Shown here one piece after another: positions 11,301 to 20,980 of a stretch of 64,000 nucleotides of DNA. This DNA is from Thereva unica (taxonomy: Eukaryota > Arthropoda > Insecta > Diptera > Therevidae), in NCBI GenBank assembly GCA_949987705.1, contig OX465281.1, positions 196,031,112 through 196,095,111 on the forward strand, read 5' to 3'. Under the pieces are notes generated by a model. It was given only the letters and a program-made list of their open reading frames with translations. It was not told the DNA's origin and searched no databases. The number at the start of each line of letters is the position of its first letter. The first letter of the stretch is position 1. Made by a program: the position numbers and the translations under genes.

Positions 11301-11826
11301 AAAAGGAACTACAAAATTTGGAATATTTTTCGACGGAAGTAGAAATCTGTCTGTGTATAGTGACTCTGATTATGGCGGTGATTCAGAAACTGGTCACTCC
11401 ACGAGTGGAGTTTTATTGCTACGCGGGGGTCCTGTTGTATGGTTTACTCAGAAGCAGAACACTGTATCGAACTCGACTGCCGAAGCGGAATATCGAGCAG
11501 CGATATCAGCAATTGATGAAATCTGTTGGATTCGAAGATTTGCTAAGGAACTAAGACAACTAGATATAAGTCAACCAACACTGCACTATATTGATAATCA
11601 GTCTGCCATCCATATGCTAAACAACGCTCATGAAGGTAAAATAACCAAAGGAAAAAAACACATAGAAATCTCAAGAAAGTTCATTCAGCAACATATTGGC
11701 TCCACGATAATGCCAGCTCACGTCAAGAGTGAAGAGCAACTTGCAGACATTTTAACGAAGCCCTTGTTGCGCAAAAGTTTTGAAAGTTTAAGATCTAAAA
11801 TAATTAAGGAGGAGTGTTGGGATTAA
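8398..11826 (+). CDS. copia Pol: zinc knuckles, protease, integrase, reverse transcriptase, RNase H
   Basis: An uninterrupted reading frame of 1,142 codons; the first codon is TTG, so the true start lies in gag. Domains in order: two CCHC knuckles (residues 38-51, 69-82); protease-like WYQDCAATQHM with D126, where the usual D-S/T-G is D-C-A; the integrase zinc domain (WHEKLAHQN...CPGC); the integrase core with D318, D380 and E416, an exact D-D-35-E spacing; reverse transcriptase with TFDVKTAFLHG, SLYGLKQAP and the catalytic HVDD at 820-823; RNase H with VYSDSDYGGD, STAEAEYRA and IDNQSA. The stop lies 12 bases inside the 3' LTR. Apart from the protease motif the enzyme looks intact. Confidence 0.96.
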   Translation: MSECQSTSKATSQNAFISKQRSKSEKFAGSQKNNAVECFKCGKTGHIKSQCRGKPSAKYLEYCKNTYGCNKCKCKGHFAKDCPNMDTSQSSNNSRYTTSNRRALITASLSSISSFNNISENCWYQDCAATQHMSSHKEWFKNYVTLDQPSMVIIGDATELEGVGIGDIELDAFDGQIWRKIVLKEVLYIPKMSFNLFSVTSVLDKGYIQSADADKSVFKDRNGNVGAIAVREGKLYKMQFRRESEKCLVNISLRKWHEKLAHQNVAHVRDVLSRNGIKFQDDWNEYVCPGCTYGKQHRVSHPLNPKTSTRQLDLVHVDLCEMNIYSLGGAKYFLLFKDDYSHFRTVYFLKHKSETAAKLEVFLKLVENQFDRKVKVLRSDNGTEIKNRDTQRILEDLGVFHSKSSAYTPQQNGRIEREMRTIVEAARTVIHARSLDESLWGEAINYVVFTINHTGTSTVKGKSPADLWFGRKTDINKLKSFGCDCYVLIEDNKRSKTEKKSTKGLFVGYDIDSPGFRVFIKEINDIISSSNVVFDDKTKIESFAELEMAPSETNNETLDNENSENESLNAEKSEDEVWSPARENESQSDSSDSSIAVPGRRNLRNRCEIRAPARLNDYITDTALIIQDVETDITSDISVAEALKDENWKNAMLEEFESLIKMETWVLTEKPKDITPLTCRWVLREKEDGKHKARLVVRGFEQKQGKDYFEVFSPVARHMSIRLILSIAASEGMNIMTFDVKTAFLHGKLDEQIFMYQPEGFNDKSGRVCELRKSLYGLKQAPKIWNATFTNFLNSLHFKSTDDDPCVYYNKKRSIILVLHVDDGLMVGRHKNEMFEVLKKLDQKFRITYDTGKENCFAYLGMHIRMSQDGIFISQSKYAERIVDRFKFGDMNPVHTPIEKGMVTNPESFVNDSPLDKSKPYREAIGSLLYLATISRPDISFSVNYLSRFNNKPMKSHWRMIRRIFQYIKGTTKFGIFFDGSRNLSVYSDSDYGGDSETGHSTSGVLLLRGGPVVWFTQKQNTVSNSTAEAEYRAAISAIDEICWIRRFAKELRQLDISQPTLHYIDNQSAIHMLNNAHEGKITKGKKHIEISRKFIQQHIGSTIMPAHVKSEEQLADILTKPLLRKSFESLRSKIIKEECWD
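11804..11814 (+). promoter_or_regulatory. Polypurine tract
   Basis: TTAAGGAGGAG lies directly before the TG of the 3' LTR, the expected plus-strand priming site. Confidence 0.8.
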
Positions 11827-12082
11827 TTATTTTTCTATGTAAACTAGGCTTGATTCCAGTGTGAGCTTGCTTCACAAGTCACAAGTAAGAAGAAGATCTG
11901 TCATGAAAATTTTTGTAGTCACTCTCTGTTAATAAAAAGAAGTCTGTCATTTTTTGTCAAGTTAATTAAAAGAAAAGTTTTTATAAAAATCATTTAATAA
12001 TAATAATAAAACAGTTTATAATAATCAAAGACTGTGTTTTTACATTTAACCTCATTTATGCAAAATTATTAATATCATAACA
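11815..12082 (+). repeat. copia 3' LTR (intact)
   Basis: A 268-bp LTR from TGTTGGGATTAATT to ATATCATAACA, identical to the two pieces of the 5' LTR joined. It shows the exact pre-insertion site of the Helitron. Confidence 0.97.
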
Positions 12083-12436
12083 GTCTTCTTACAAAATGTA
12101 ATACGTTTAGCAATAGTGGGAAATTGACTAGTACCAGAACTGGTGGCAAAGTAATCCTGAGAGAAGCTAGTTCAAATAACTCTAATAGTGGTTAATCTAA
12201 AAGATTTTTCTAGAGAATTTGTTTTTCCTGAACATTAGCAAACAAACATTTCCTTCGTACTTTAATTGCTACCCTAAAGCGGGTGCTCGAGTTCGTATTG
12301 AGCGTGGTGAAGCACCGCTGTTAAACTGGGAACAGAATGACTTCATTTGGAAACTCCAAAGCTTTCCGGAGATAGTACTTGTCAGACTTGAACAAAAGGA
12401 AAATTTTTGGTAACTTCTGGAAACTACGTACAAAAA
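12083..12436 (+). other. copia right flank; no convincing gene
   Basis: Starts with the GTCTT duplication. A short plus-strand frame at about 12108-12194 reads NSGKLTSTRTGGKVILREA and then a Ser/Asn-rich end and stop, after a TTTAG that could be a splice acceptor. It could be a small terminal exon, but nothing independent supports that. Confidence 0.25.
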
Positions 12437-12885
12437 TCACGAACGTCGTTTAAACAAAAAAAAAACGGCTCGACCGAATTTTATGAAAATATTTTCAGAT
12501 CATATTTGGGTTAATATTTTTCGAACGACACCTCAACTAAGTCGATATCTTTTATGGTTCGCGCGATATCGAGCAGGTACAAACATCACTTATGTCGGTT
12601 TAACCAAACAACGGCCCGACCGAATATTATAAAAATCTTTTCAAATTATATCGTCGTTAATACGCTTGGAACGGCACCTTAGGTAAGTCGATATCTTTTG
12701 TGGTTCGGCTGATATCGCGCAGGTACAAAAACCACTTATGTCGTTTAAACCAAAAAACGGCTCAACCAACTTTTATAAAAATCTTTTCAGATCATATTTC
12801 CGCTAATACGCTTCTAACGACACCTCAACGAAGTTGTTATCTTTCTTGGTTTGCGCGATATCGTGCAGAAAAAAATGACCACATA
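12437..12885. repeat. Tandem repeat, about 145-bp unit, three copies
   Basis: Three diverged units carry ACGGCTCGACCGAA-like blocks at about 12467, 12611 and 12757, each followed by CTTTTCAGATCATAT-like and GTCGATATCTTTT-like blocks. Divergence is much greater than in the 128-bp or 269-bp arrays, so this is an old array. It ends near an (AC)n run at 12890-12903. Confidence 0.8.
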
Positions 12886-12903
12886 CGTACGCACACACAC
12901 ACA

Positions 12904-14099
12904 TACTTCCACCCAAATTTTTGCTTGAAATGCTCTTGGGACCTTGAAAAATGAGAATACCTTGAAAATTTCGATTTCGATTTTCGGACCGATTACAATA
13001 ACTACCCTATACTGGGAAATTAACAAAAATTCACAACAAAATCCACCTTTAATGTTATAAAATTAATGCTGTATAACTTCTACACCCAAGATAATTGAAT
13101 TTATTGACGCATAGTGCTGATATCTACTAAACCAAAAGCAGGAAACGTTAGCGCTCCTAATTACAAATCAGTGCTATTAATTTAAGATACCCCCAAAATG
13201 TGATAACAAAGTTAATATAGCCGTTGTCTCATGTGACATTACTTCTGATTAGATATTTGTTAGCAGCAGCAATAGTACCCAGAAAATATATTTCCTCAAA
13301 AAGGCTTAATGTAATTCACAATGTTCACATGAAATGATCCCCTCAGGACCCTTACAAATTCATTTATGTTATTATTATTTTCTGTTTACAGTAAACCCTT
13401 TAACTACCACAGCTATGCGACCCCAAAGCTCCTTTCAGTAAAATTTTCTCGACAAAAAAAAAATAATATTAAATTTGAACACAATCATCCGGTCCCCATT
13501 CAACACAGCCACAAATATCCTTTTTGTTAGAAATTGCGCCAAAATTTGCTGGGACTCATACAAACACACACGAAGTGGGTTTACTTTCCCTTTCTTTATA
13601 CAATTTACGGAGAAGAGCATATGTGTGGTGGGTGGGGTGGCTTTGAAGTTGTACTAAACATTATGTAGAAGAAACAAAAGACCGTTATGATGTACAAAAG
13701 ATTAGGGGGTAGTATACCAAAGAAGAAATGCAATAAATTACAAAAGTCCCCACCATCCCACCCCGCCGCTTTAAAGGGAGGAAATGTTCGTGAAAACTTT
13801 AAGTGAGCAATTTGGGGGTGGAAGGGTTTTTCCTGTTAGTCCGTCAATGCACGTGGGAAATTAATTGCCCGTGGGAAATTTTAATGTGCTGGGTATGAAC
13901 GTGTGTCGGAGTGAAAAAGCCCCCAATACGAGGGTTAGCGACGGGGTAGGGGGATGTCAAATTCCTCAACCAAAGCGAAGCCACAGTAGACGAATGTAAT
14001 TGCTACTAATTGAAATGACGGCTTTTAGAAAACTGATTTACGTTGGATTGCGGGATACCCCATTCGATAGGCGTAATGGGGCTAAAGCTCATAACCTTT
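12904..14099. other. No gene recognised
   Basis: AT-rich sequence with homopolymer runs and only short chance ORFs. A partial direct repeat of GTGGGAAATT lies at about 13854-13882. Confidence 0.6.
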
Positions 14100-14190
14100 T
14101 TTTTTTTTAATGTGGTAGACTAGAGGCTTAGGGAAAGCCCCTTTGTACTGCTCGACAATCTATTTTTTTTTTTTTTTTCGTATAGAATGT
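14100..14190 (-). repeat. tRNA-SINE 3' tail fragment
   Basis: On the minus strand this matches the 3' end of the SINE at 40213-40690 (TAGATTGTCGA, AGTACAAAGG, CTTTCCCTAAGCC, TCTAGTCTA), ending in poly(A) at 14100. It is 5'-truncated and lacks the tRNA head. Confidence 0.8.
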
Positions 14191-14221
14191 ACCTACCACC
14201 TAACACCTACCCCCTAAATAA

Positions 14222-14523
14222 AGGCTGTATCAGATCCAAAGCAGCGCAACAAAAATATCAGCAGCAAACTGTTTCTATTGGTCAAAGCGGGTCACATGAC
14301 CACAGAAGCAGCACTGAATGCTGCCGCTGCATTTTCATTCCTAATCCTAATTTTGCTGCCCATCAAGGCAGCTTTTTTTGACATTTCACTTCACAACTTT
14401 AAAAATTTAGTTGTCAAAAGCGTTTGCTGCCTGCTGCTGCTACAACGAATCTGATACAAGAAGCAGCATGCTGCCTCTTCCGCTGCTGCTGTCGCTGCTC
14501 AAAAATTTGATCTGATATGGCCT
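14222..14523. mobile_element. Harbinger-type MITE, CAG/CTG-rich
   Basis: Inverted ends AGGCTGTATCAGATC and AGGCCATATCAGATC, flanked by a TAA duplication (14219-14221, 14524-14526), the TWA target typical of PIF/Harbinger. The 302-bp interior has many GCAGC/GCTGC triplets and no ORF. Confidence 0.8.
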
Positions 14524-14526
14524 TAA

Positions 14527-15038
14527 CTCTGCTTTACCCCACACACTCACATGTAGCACATGAGCATCTAGCCTTTACCCCGCCCTGTTGCGGAAGAGCT
14601 TAGAGCTGAGCTGAGGCACTGCCATTAACAAAACGAAACAAGTGCAGCCCTTTTCTGTTAATGTTCCGCAGTGACCTTTAAAGGATTGAAGTCGTGTGAA
14701 TGAATCCTGACGTAAAATCGATCCGACAACTTTTTGATATAACCGAGTCCAAAAAAGGTGAGTCAGCATCGCATAGAGATAGGAGCAGCAGTGACGTAGT
14801 ATTTCATGATTGTAGGTGTTGACCATATATATATCAGTGAAAAAGGGTTGATTTTTACTCGCTCAGGTGTGTAATTAGCAGAGGTGCTTAGCTGCTGGTA
14901 AATATTGTATAATCTAAGCGAGCACAAGCAAATGTTATCGCACCCAGTTTGTGCATGAACACTTATTTATCTTTGACAGGAAAAATTAGTGCTTCTCATA
15001 CTACATCGCAAATTAAAGGGTTTCCTTTCACCTTTCAG
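14527..15038 (+). other. Intron-like sequence upstream of the SLC38 exon
   Basis: No repeat or ORF recognised. It ends in a pyrimidine-rich tract (TTTCCTTTCACCTTTCAG) that forms the splice acceptor of the next feature. Confidence 0.5.
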
Positions 15039-15153
15039 GTACGCTGTGGTCATATATGTGGACGGTTTAGTTATCCCGGTATCATGGAGGCGGCTTACGG
15101 CAAACTTGGATACTATTTTTTATCAGCGCTTCAGTTTATGTATCCGTTTCTAG
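15039..15153 (+). CDS. Internal exon of an SLC38-family amino-acid transporter (host gene)
   Basis: A 115-bp exon bounded by a strong acceptor (CACCTTTCAG) and a consensus donor (TAG/GTGAGTAAAG). It starts in phase 0 and ends after the first base of a codon. It encodes VRCGHICGRFSYPGIMEAAY, then GKLGYYFLSALQFMYPFL. This matches the SLC38A11-like sodium-coupled neutral amino-acid transporter core, around the helix preceding the conserved MISYN segment. Family members continue with Ala; the split codon starts with G, which fits. The protein would be an integral membrane transporter. Flanking exons are not found in the window, so its introns must be long and TE-filled. Assignment is by motif recall, not alignment. 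Confidence 0.7.
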
Positions 15154-15529
15154 GTGAGTAAAGTTTTTTTTTTTGCTTTAAAAATATTACACAGGGTGTT
15201 CACTGCAATTTGGTAAAGAGTCAGCATGGAGGTTGGAGGATTTAAGTAACAAGTACAAAAATTGTGTGATTGCATGTTGGGCATCGTTAGGATTATGTTT
15301 GGAAAGGAGCGAGTTTTAAAAAAATTTAATGTTTGTATATGACTTAATTGGGTGTTGAGTTGTTTGTATCTGGATAGTTTTTAATTGCTTTAGTAGCACA
15401 GCTTTAATTGACTTTTTCGCTATAAAGTCCATATCATTCTAGGAAACTGTAGGGGGTATTTGATTAACTTTAGATGTGTTATGAGTTTATTCCAAAATTT
15501 TAATAGTTTATAATATACATGGGTATTCA
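15154..15529 (+). other. Intron sequence after the SLC38 exon
   Basis: AT-rich, begins with the donor GTGAGT and a poly(T) tract. The following exon is not visible. Confidence 0.5.
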
Positions 15530-16310
15530 ACTTAGCTCAGGAAGGTCCGTACTGGGCATAAGCCAGTCAGAGAAATTAAAGTTTCAGAAGACAAATAACA
15601 CAACAAACGGCTGGAACTAAATCAAACCAACCATCCCGAGTCGTGGGAGGTACGGAAAATACCTCGATCCGCTACTTAAGAAAATATCGAGCGAGAAGCC
15701 AAAAAAACCAAAGTCTATCAGTGTCCCCGCAAGAGAGACCAACGTAGAGTAGACCAGCGGTAGGGGGATCATAATCGGGCCCAGAAAGGCTTCTGAGTGA
15801 GGTAGTCAGAGATCACCGGCAAGCAGCTTTGATGAACGAGAGAGCGTTGGGGGACGCATTAGATGAGAAACATGGGTGCAGGTGAAAGCCAGGCTCTCGG
15901 AGATGGTATTAGACCATATCCACAACTACTGATGAGTAAAACTGGTATTGTTCTTGCAATCTTGTTTTGTTCTTGCACATTTTGCAAGAGCAAGAACAAG
16001 ACTTAGTTCTGCTTGCAAGAACAAGAACAAGACAGGCTGAACAAGAACAAGACAAGAAAAAGACTAGATTAGTCTTGTCTTGTTCTTGCGTTTGTTCATC
16101 ACTATCCACAACGTCCTTCGATGACTCCTCGGAGGTAGTCAGACGTTTTAGGGTAACCAGATGTGAAGACAGTCTCAAAAGAGTTTCTAGGTGAATGCGT
16201 CAGTAAGATCTGTGAGCCATAGGAAGGCAAGAGCTGCAAGCTAATCCCATCTGCTGATATCCCGAGGACACCCAGGAGGGGCCTTAAGAGGGTCAACCTG
16301 TGTAAAAGCG
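15530..16310. other. GC-richer unrecognised segment, probable old retroelement
   Basis: About 780 bp with base composition unlike its AT-rich neighbours but no ORF above 90 codons once the inserted MITE is set aside. It looks like decayed coding sequence; no motif allows a family call. Confidence 0.35.
15927..16104. mobile_element. hAT-type MITE with 8-bp target duplication
   Basis: Ends TACTGATGA and TAGTGATGA (inverted), flanked by perfect 8-bp duplications TCCACAAC (15919-15926, 16105-16112). The 178-bp interior is built from inverted and direct copies of CAAGAACAAGAC and can fold on itself. Confidence 0.88.
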
Positions 16311-17394
16311 GTATTTCAAACGCTTTTTTGGGAATTTTTATTAGGAGAAATAATTTGAATATTGGAATAAGTTTAATGTTATTTTAAAGGTTTATGTTTT
16401 TATTATAACTGTAAATTTTTCCAAAAGTGTAAACCGAAGGCTTATATTTATTGAGGCCATTGAAAGTGACGTCCTCAAAATAGAATACCGAAATTGCGTG
16501 CAAGATTCCGCTCGAACCACTCATCTGAAACACAAAAAGTAAAAAGGATTTTATTTGTGTTTCTGTTGTCGAGGTACTGACGTAGGATTTTGACGAAATT
16601 CAAAAAATTGAATAAATGGCAGTACATTTCATAAAAATTTAGCATTTTTTTGCTTTTTTTCCATAAAAAAAGGCTGTAAAATAAACAAATAAAAAGATAT
16701 CGAAAAACCCCTACGTGGGTTCCTTCATTTATCTCTATTTATGATTCTGTCAAAATTTCAAGTTGATCTGTTGAGTAGATAATCTTTAATCCTGCACGAA
16801 AATTTCAAAAACATGGTTTCGAGAAAAACGCGTTCAAAGTTTGGAGACAACAGAACTTAGTATTCTAGACTCAGCGCCCTGTCACGTTTGAAATAAGTCG
16901 AATTCGGGAAAAAATTTTTGGGACATCATTCTTCACATCTTCAAGATGCAAAAAAAAGTAAAAAAAAAAAAGATTTTTCAAAAATTTTACACACATTGAC
17001 CCCCTTAAGGTATCAGTATGCCAAACAAAGTAAAAAAAAGTCAAAATCAGCCTTATTCTCGTTGTCGAGTGACGGGACAGATGTGTCACTTCGACCTTAA
17101 ATTGGTATTCTAATTGTCAATCTAACAGATTTCTATCAAGCAAATCGACAAAATTCGTATTTAATTGTCGGAAAGTGGCGTGTGAAGTGACATTTTCCAC
17201 GATATGTGTGTTGGTATCGACAGTTTCATTCCACCGTGTCCCTCGGAGTCACAGAACTCGCCAACGAGAATGCCATCAAATATCTTGCCCAGCGGAGGAG
17301 TTCATTTTGGATGCACTGGTGGGTATTTGAATTTGGAGGGCGCCGCGAGGACATGCATCGTCCAGACTAACGTATCATATCCTTTTTCTATCTT
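16311..17394. other. No gene recognised; low-complexity AT-rich DNA
   Basis: A- and T-rich with several poly(A) runs (16945-17040). The 65-codon frame at 17204-17401 has no recognisable motif and ends in the LINE tail, so I do not call it a gene. Confidence 0.5.
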
Positions 17395-17512
17395 CGAGTA
17401 AAGCTTACTACTAGACATTGTACTATGAAGTAAACGACATGACTGACTGGTACTGGCAGTATATATAGGGTGATAGCGACACCTAAGCTTATACTCTTTC
17501 ACATAAAAAAGA
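17395..17512 (+). repeat. Jockey-like LINE 3' UTR fragment
   Basis: Matches the 3' tail of LINE copy C (59640-59750): AAGCTTACTACTAGACATTG, GACATGACTGACTGGTA, then CACATAAAAAA. It is an extremely 5'-truncated insertion in the plus orientation. Confidence 0.75.
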
Positions 17513-17889
17513 ATCTGTGCACATCAGTCTTCTCGTCAGTCTATATCAGTCCATCGTCCAAGGCAGACACCGTATCGATGCTTTAAATTTTTCCGAACTT
17601 GGCTAACGTGACTTCGTTTTAGGGTGTAGTTTGACATAATTGGGTTGACCGCATTTTTTTTAAATTGAATTATTGTGAATAAAATAGGCACTTTTTTATA
17701 TTTCTTTCAATATCTCCGTTCTTGCTAACTTTTAGTATAATATATGTATTGGGAAATTCCTTAAAAAATAAGGCTTGTCGCTATGTGGAAGTGTGATCTT
17801 GCAAATAGCATCCAAAGTTTCAAGTTACTTTCACTATTTGTTTACTCAAAAACAACAACTATGTACACATAGAATTTGAATTTGTCCCC

Positions 17890-18235
17890 TTTCAAGTGTA
17901 TTGGGCAGATAACACTAGTTTACACCAAAAATGTACCTCCTGGCAAAAGAAATTTTTAGCCTCATTTGAGGTCGCTGAAAACGAAAATGACACTCGTTTA
18001 TTTTTCCAAAGAACCGTTTTCGAGATATTGGCAAAAACATGTTTTTCGGGTTTTTCCCCAGTTATGGCCAAAAATCTCGAGAACAATACATCTCACCAAT
18101 CTATTTATTTACATATATTAATCATTGAGGGTGAAAGATAATTTTGTTACGAAAATATAAAGCCTAACTTTACCCAAATCGGACGAAAAATACAGGAGAT
18201 ATGACTAAAAACATAATGGTGCACAATTTCAGCTT
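17890..18235. repeat. Dispersed non-coding repeat (uninterrupted copy)
   Basis: Contains TTTCGAGATATTGGCAAAAA, AATCTCGAGAACAATACATC and AGGAGATATGACTAAAAACA. The same blocks occur in inverted orientation at 40815-40975 and 39640-39750, where the repeat is split by a later insertion. The 81-codon frame in it is not a gene. Confidence 0.8.
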
Positions 18236-18649
18236 ACTTTAATGGAGCTTAATTTCAGTTTACGTACTCAAACTTTAGATCGCAAATATGTTTTGTAGGG
18301 TTGTCGATTTCCTAGAAGTTTATTGCCGTTGTGCCTTTAACTTTTCATGATTTGTGGTATTGTAGTTTTATTTATTTTAATTACGTCCGCGCATTAAATC
18401 CGCGCAGAGCACCGTTCGCTGGTAAAATGTGCAAGCACGTGTAACCCTTTGCACTACCAGTCCGTCATGTCGTTCAGTTCATGGTGCAATGTCTAGTAGT
18501 AAGCTTGGTTTGAAGAATAGAGGAGAATAGGAAAGGTTAGAGGGGGTTTGGAGGGTGTAGAAGAAAATGACGATGAACCTCACGTTTGAACTCTAAGGTG
18601 TTGTACGAGTTCGGAAATACTGACTGCGGGAGATTATTCCACAGTCGAG

Positions 18650-20980
18650 TTGTTCTATTCATAAACGAACTTCTAAACCGTATTGTGTTTGACCGGGGGG
18701 ATGTAGGGTATGAGGGTGAGCCGAGCGGGCTAGTCTTGTGTTGCGGGAAAAGTATTGCCGTGCAGGCAGTAGGTCCTGAATTTCAGTGGAACAGTCGCCA
18801 TGATAATAGGGGTAAAGTATGGAGAGGGCTGCTACATTCCTACGGTGGCTCAAGGTGTCTATGGAGGCGCGAAAGGGGCCATCACCAATGAGTTTGAGGG
18901 CACGATTTTGCACCTTGTCGAGACAAGCCAAGGTGGTTTTTGGGGCGCCTGCCCAGATATGCGAGTTGTATTCGAGGCGCGGCCGAATGTAGGATTTGTA
19001 TATTGTAGCCAATGCGGCTGGCTGGAGTAGGAACTTGCATCTCTTGAGAAATCCAAGGCATTGGGAGGCTTGTTTTGCGATGTAAAATATGTGATCATTC
19101 CATCGCAGATGCTCCGTTAAAGTTACCCCTAGGATGTTAAGAGTTGGGTCAGCCGTTAGATTCTGAGATAGGAGGAAGGTCGGTACAATTTTTATTGGAG
19201 ATCAGACAATACTTCGTTTTTGTGGCATTGAATTCGACGCGGTTCATTTCGCCCCAATGAAGAATCGATTCGATATCCCGGTTGATCGAAGTCGACATCA
19301 GTTGACGGTGGTAAAGACAAGGTCTGGCACGTGCTTGTCTTATATTGTCGAAGGAGTAAGAGAAATTCAGAGTACCGTCATCAGCGAAGCAGTGAAGTGG
19401 GTTGGAGGGGATTGAGAGCAGATCATTAATGAAGATTAGAAAAAGTGCGGGTGAGAGAATTGACCCCTGGGGAACTCCGGCCGAAATGACATGTGGGTGT
19501 ATACCAATAGCTTGGAGTTTATTTAACAGAGCTGGGTGCCATACTCTGTCAAAAGCCTTTGATATATCTAGAGCAACCAGACCAGACTCGCCAAAGCTGT
19601 GAATGCTTTGGTTGATACGCTCGGTTAAACACACAAGCAGATCGCCAGTAGACCGTTTAGGTCTGAAGCCGTATTGCCTGTCGTGTATAATTTGGTTGGA
19701 TTCTAGATATTTCATCAGCCTTTTATTGATTATTGTCTCCATGATTTTGGAGAGAACAGAAGTAATTGCTATTGGGCGGTAGTTTAAGGGGTCGCTGGCT
19801 TCACCTTTTTTTGGGATTGGCTGAACATGAGCTAGTTTCCAAGAGTCGGGATACACTCCGGAGAAGTAAGACAGGGCAAAAAGTTTGCGCAGGGGTTTAG
19901 CCAAAGGTGAGGCACAGTTTTTAAGTACCATAGGGGGGATTTTGTCGGGGCCAGTGTGACGTCGAGTTCTTTGAGACACCTAAACACCTTGCGAGTCCTG
20001 AAGTGAACTCCGTCCATTGAGTGGGTGGTATTCTCGAGAGTGGGGGTGACATAGCAGCATCGGGTAAAGAAGAATTTGCGGCGAACAGAGAAGCTAATAG
20101 GTCGGCCTTGGGTTTGCTTTCTGTTATCACTTCCTTGTTGTGAATAAAAGGAGGTGTTGAGGAGGAAGTAAAATTCTTCTTGATGGCGGTTACCAAGGAC
20201 CAGAAGTTTTTGCTGCCTGTAGTGGAGTTAAGAATCTTACTTCTCAATCTATCATCAAATGATGATTTGACTTTCCTGATGATGGAGTTACAGGAGTTTC
20301 TCAGTTTGATGTACTCACGACGAAGTGGCTCATTAGGCGAACGTCTGTATGCTCTATAGGCGGCTTCATTAGCTTTGATTGCGTTCATACATTCCCCATT
20401 GAACCATTTGTTCGGCCTAGGCTTCACAGATTTGGTAGAGTGAGGGATGAACAAGCGCATACCCGCTCGAATAATTTTGGAGACACAGAGGGCCGCATAG
20501 TTCGCATTGGCATTACGGAAACACAAATCCCAGTCAGTGGCCTGGAAGAAGCGAATAAGACCCAACCAGTTGGCTTTCCCATAGTGCCACACAGTTCTTT
20601 CAGGAGCTGTGGTGGTTGTGGTCGAGGATGGATATGGGAAATAAGCGCTAATTAGTTTATGGTCCGAGTTGCCAAGGGGTGAGCTAACCTTGATGGAGTA
20701 CCGCGTCGGATGAGAAGTAAGAAACAGGTCAAGGAGATGGGCTCCTTGACCTGGGATATCAGGGACTCTCGTGGGACATTTAACAATTTGGTGCAAGTTG
20801 TTGAGGCTCGCAAAGAGCTCGGCGTCTTTGCCAGGAACACTGGTGCCATTTGAGTAATTTAGACAATGTACATTGTGAACGTTGAAATCACCCGCAACAA
20901 TGATTTCGCTTTCCGGGTGGGAAAATAAAAATCCGGAAATCTGTTCGGAAATAGCATCGAAGGCTGCGGTGGTGGCCTCA
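18650..20980 (-). pseudogene. LINE copy B: endonuclease C-terminus, reverse transcriptase and tail
   Basis: From the Helitron junction the reading is EATTAAFDAISEQ, then IIVAGDFNVHN and GNSDHKLISAYFPY (apurinic endonuclease), followed by reverse transcriptase: GPDKIPPMVLKNCASPL, QPIPKKG, NYRPIAITSVLSK, ALDISKAFDRVWHPAL, VPQGSILSPALF and FADDGTL (about 19380), then YKSYIRPRLEYNSHIWAG. Two frameshifts, near 19950 and near 19160, spread the protein over three frames (ORFs 19921-20796, 19149-19979, 18659-19012). It is not functional as it stands. Copies A and C are close relatives. Confidence 0.92.

Larger units (their letters stand above)
4128..12082 (+). mobile_element. Complete Ty1/copia retrotransposon with target duplication
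   Basis: The element has TG...CA LTRs of 268 bp each (5' LTR split into 4128-4305 and 7335-7424; 3' LTR 11815-12082). I compared them base by base and found no difference. It is flanked by a perfect 5-bp duplication GTCTT (4123-4127 and 12083-12087). The primer-binding site, gag, pol and polypurine tract are in canonical order. Identical LTRs mean a very recent integration. The Helitron in the 5' LTR must be younger still, because the intact 3' LTR shows the empty site. Confidence 0.96.

Noticed and set aside
17204..17401. 65-residue ORF as a host exon
   Set aside because: No motif, no clear splice signals, and it runs into a LINE 3' tail.
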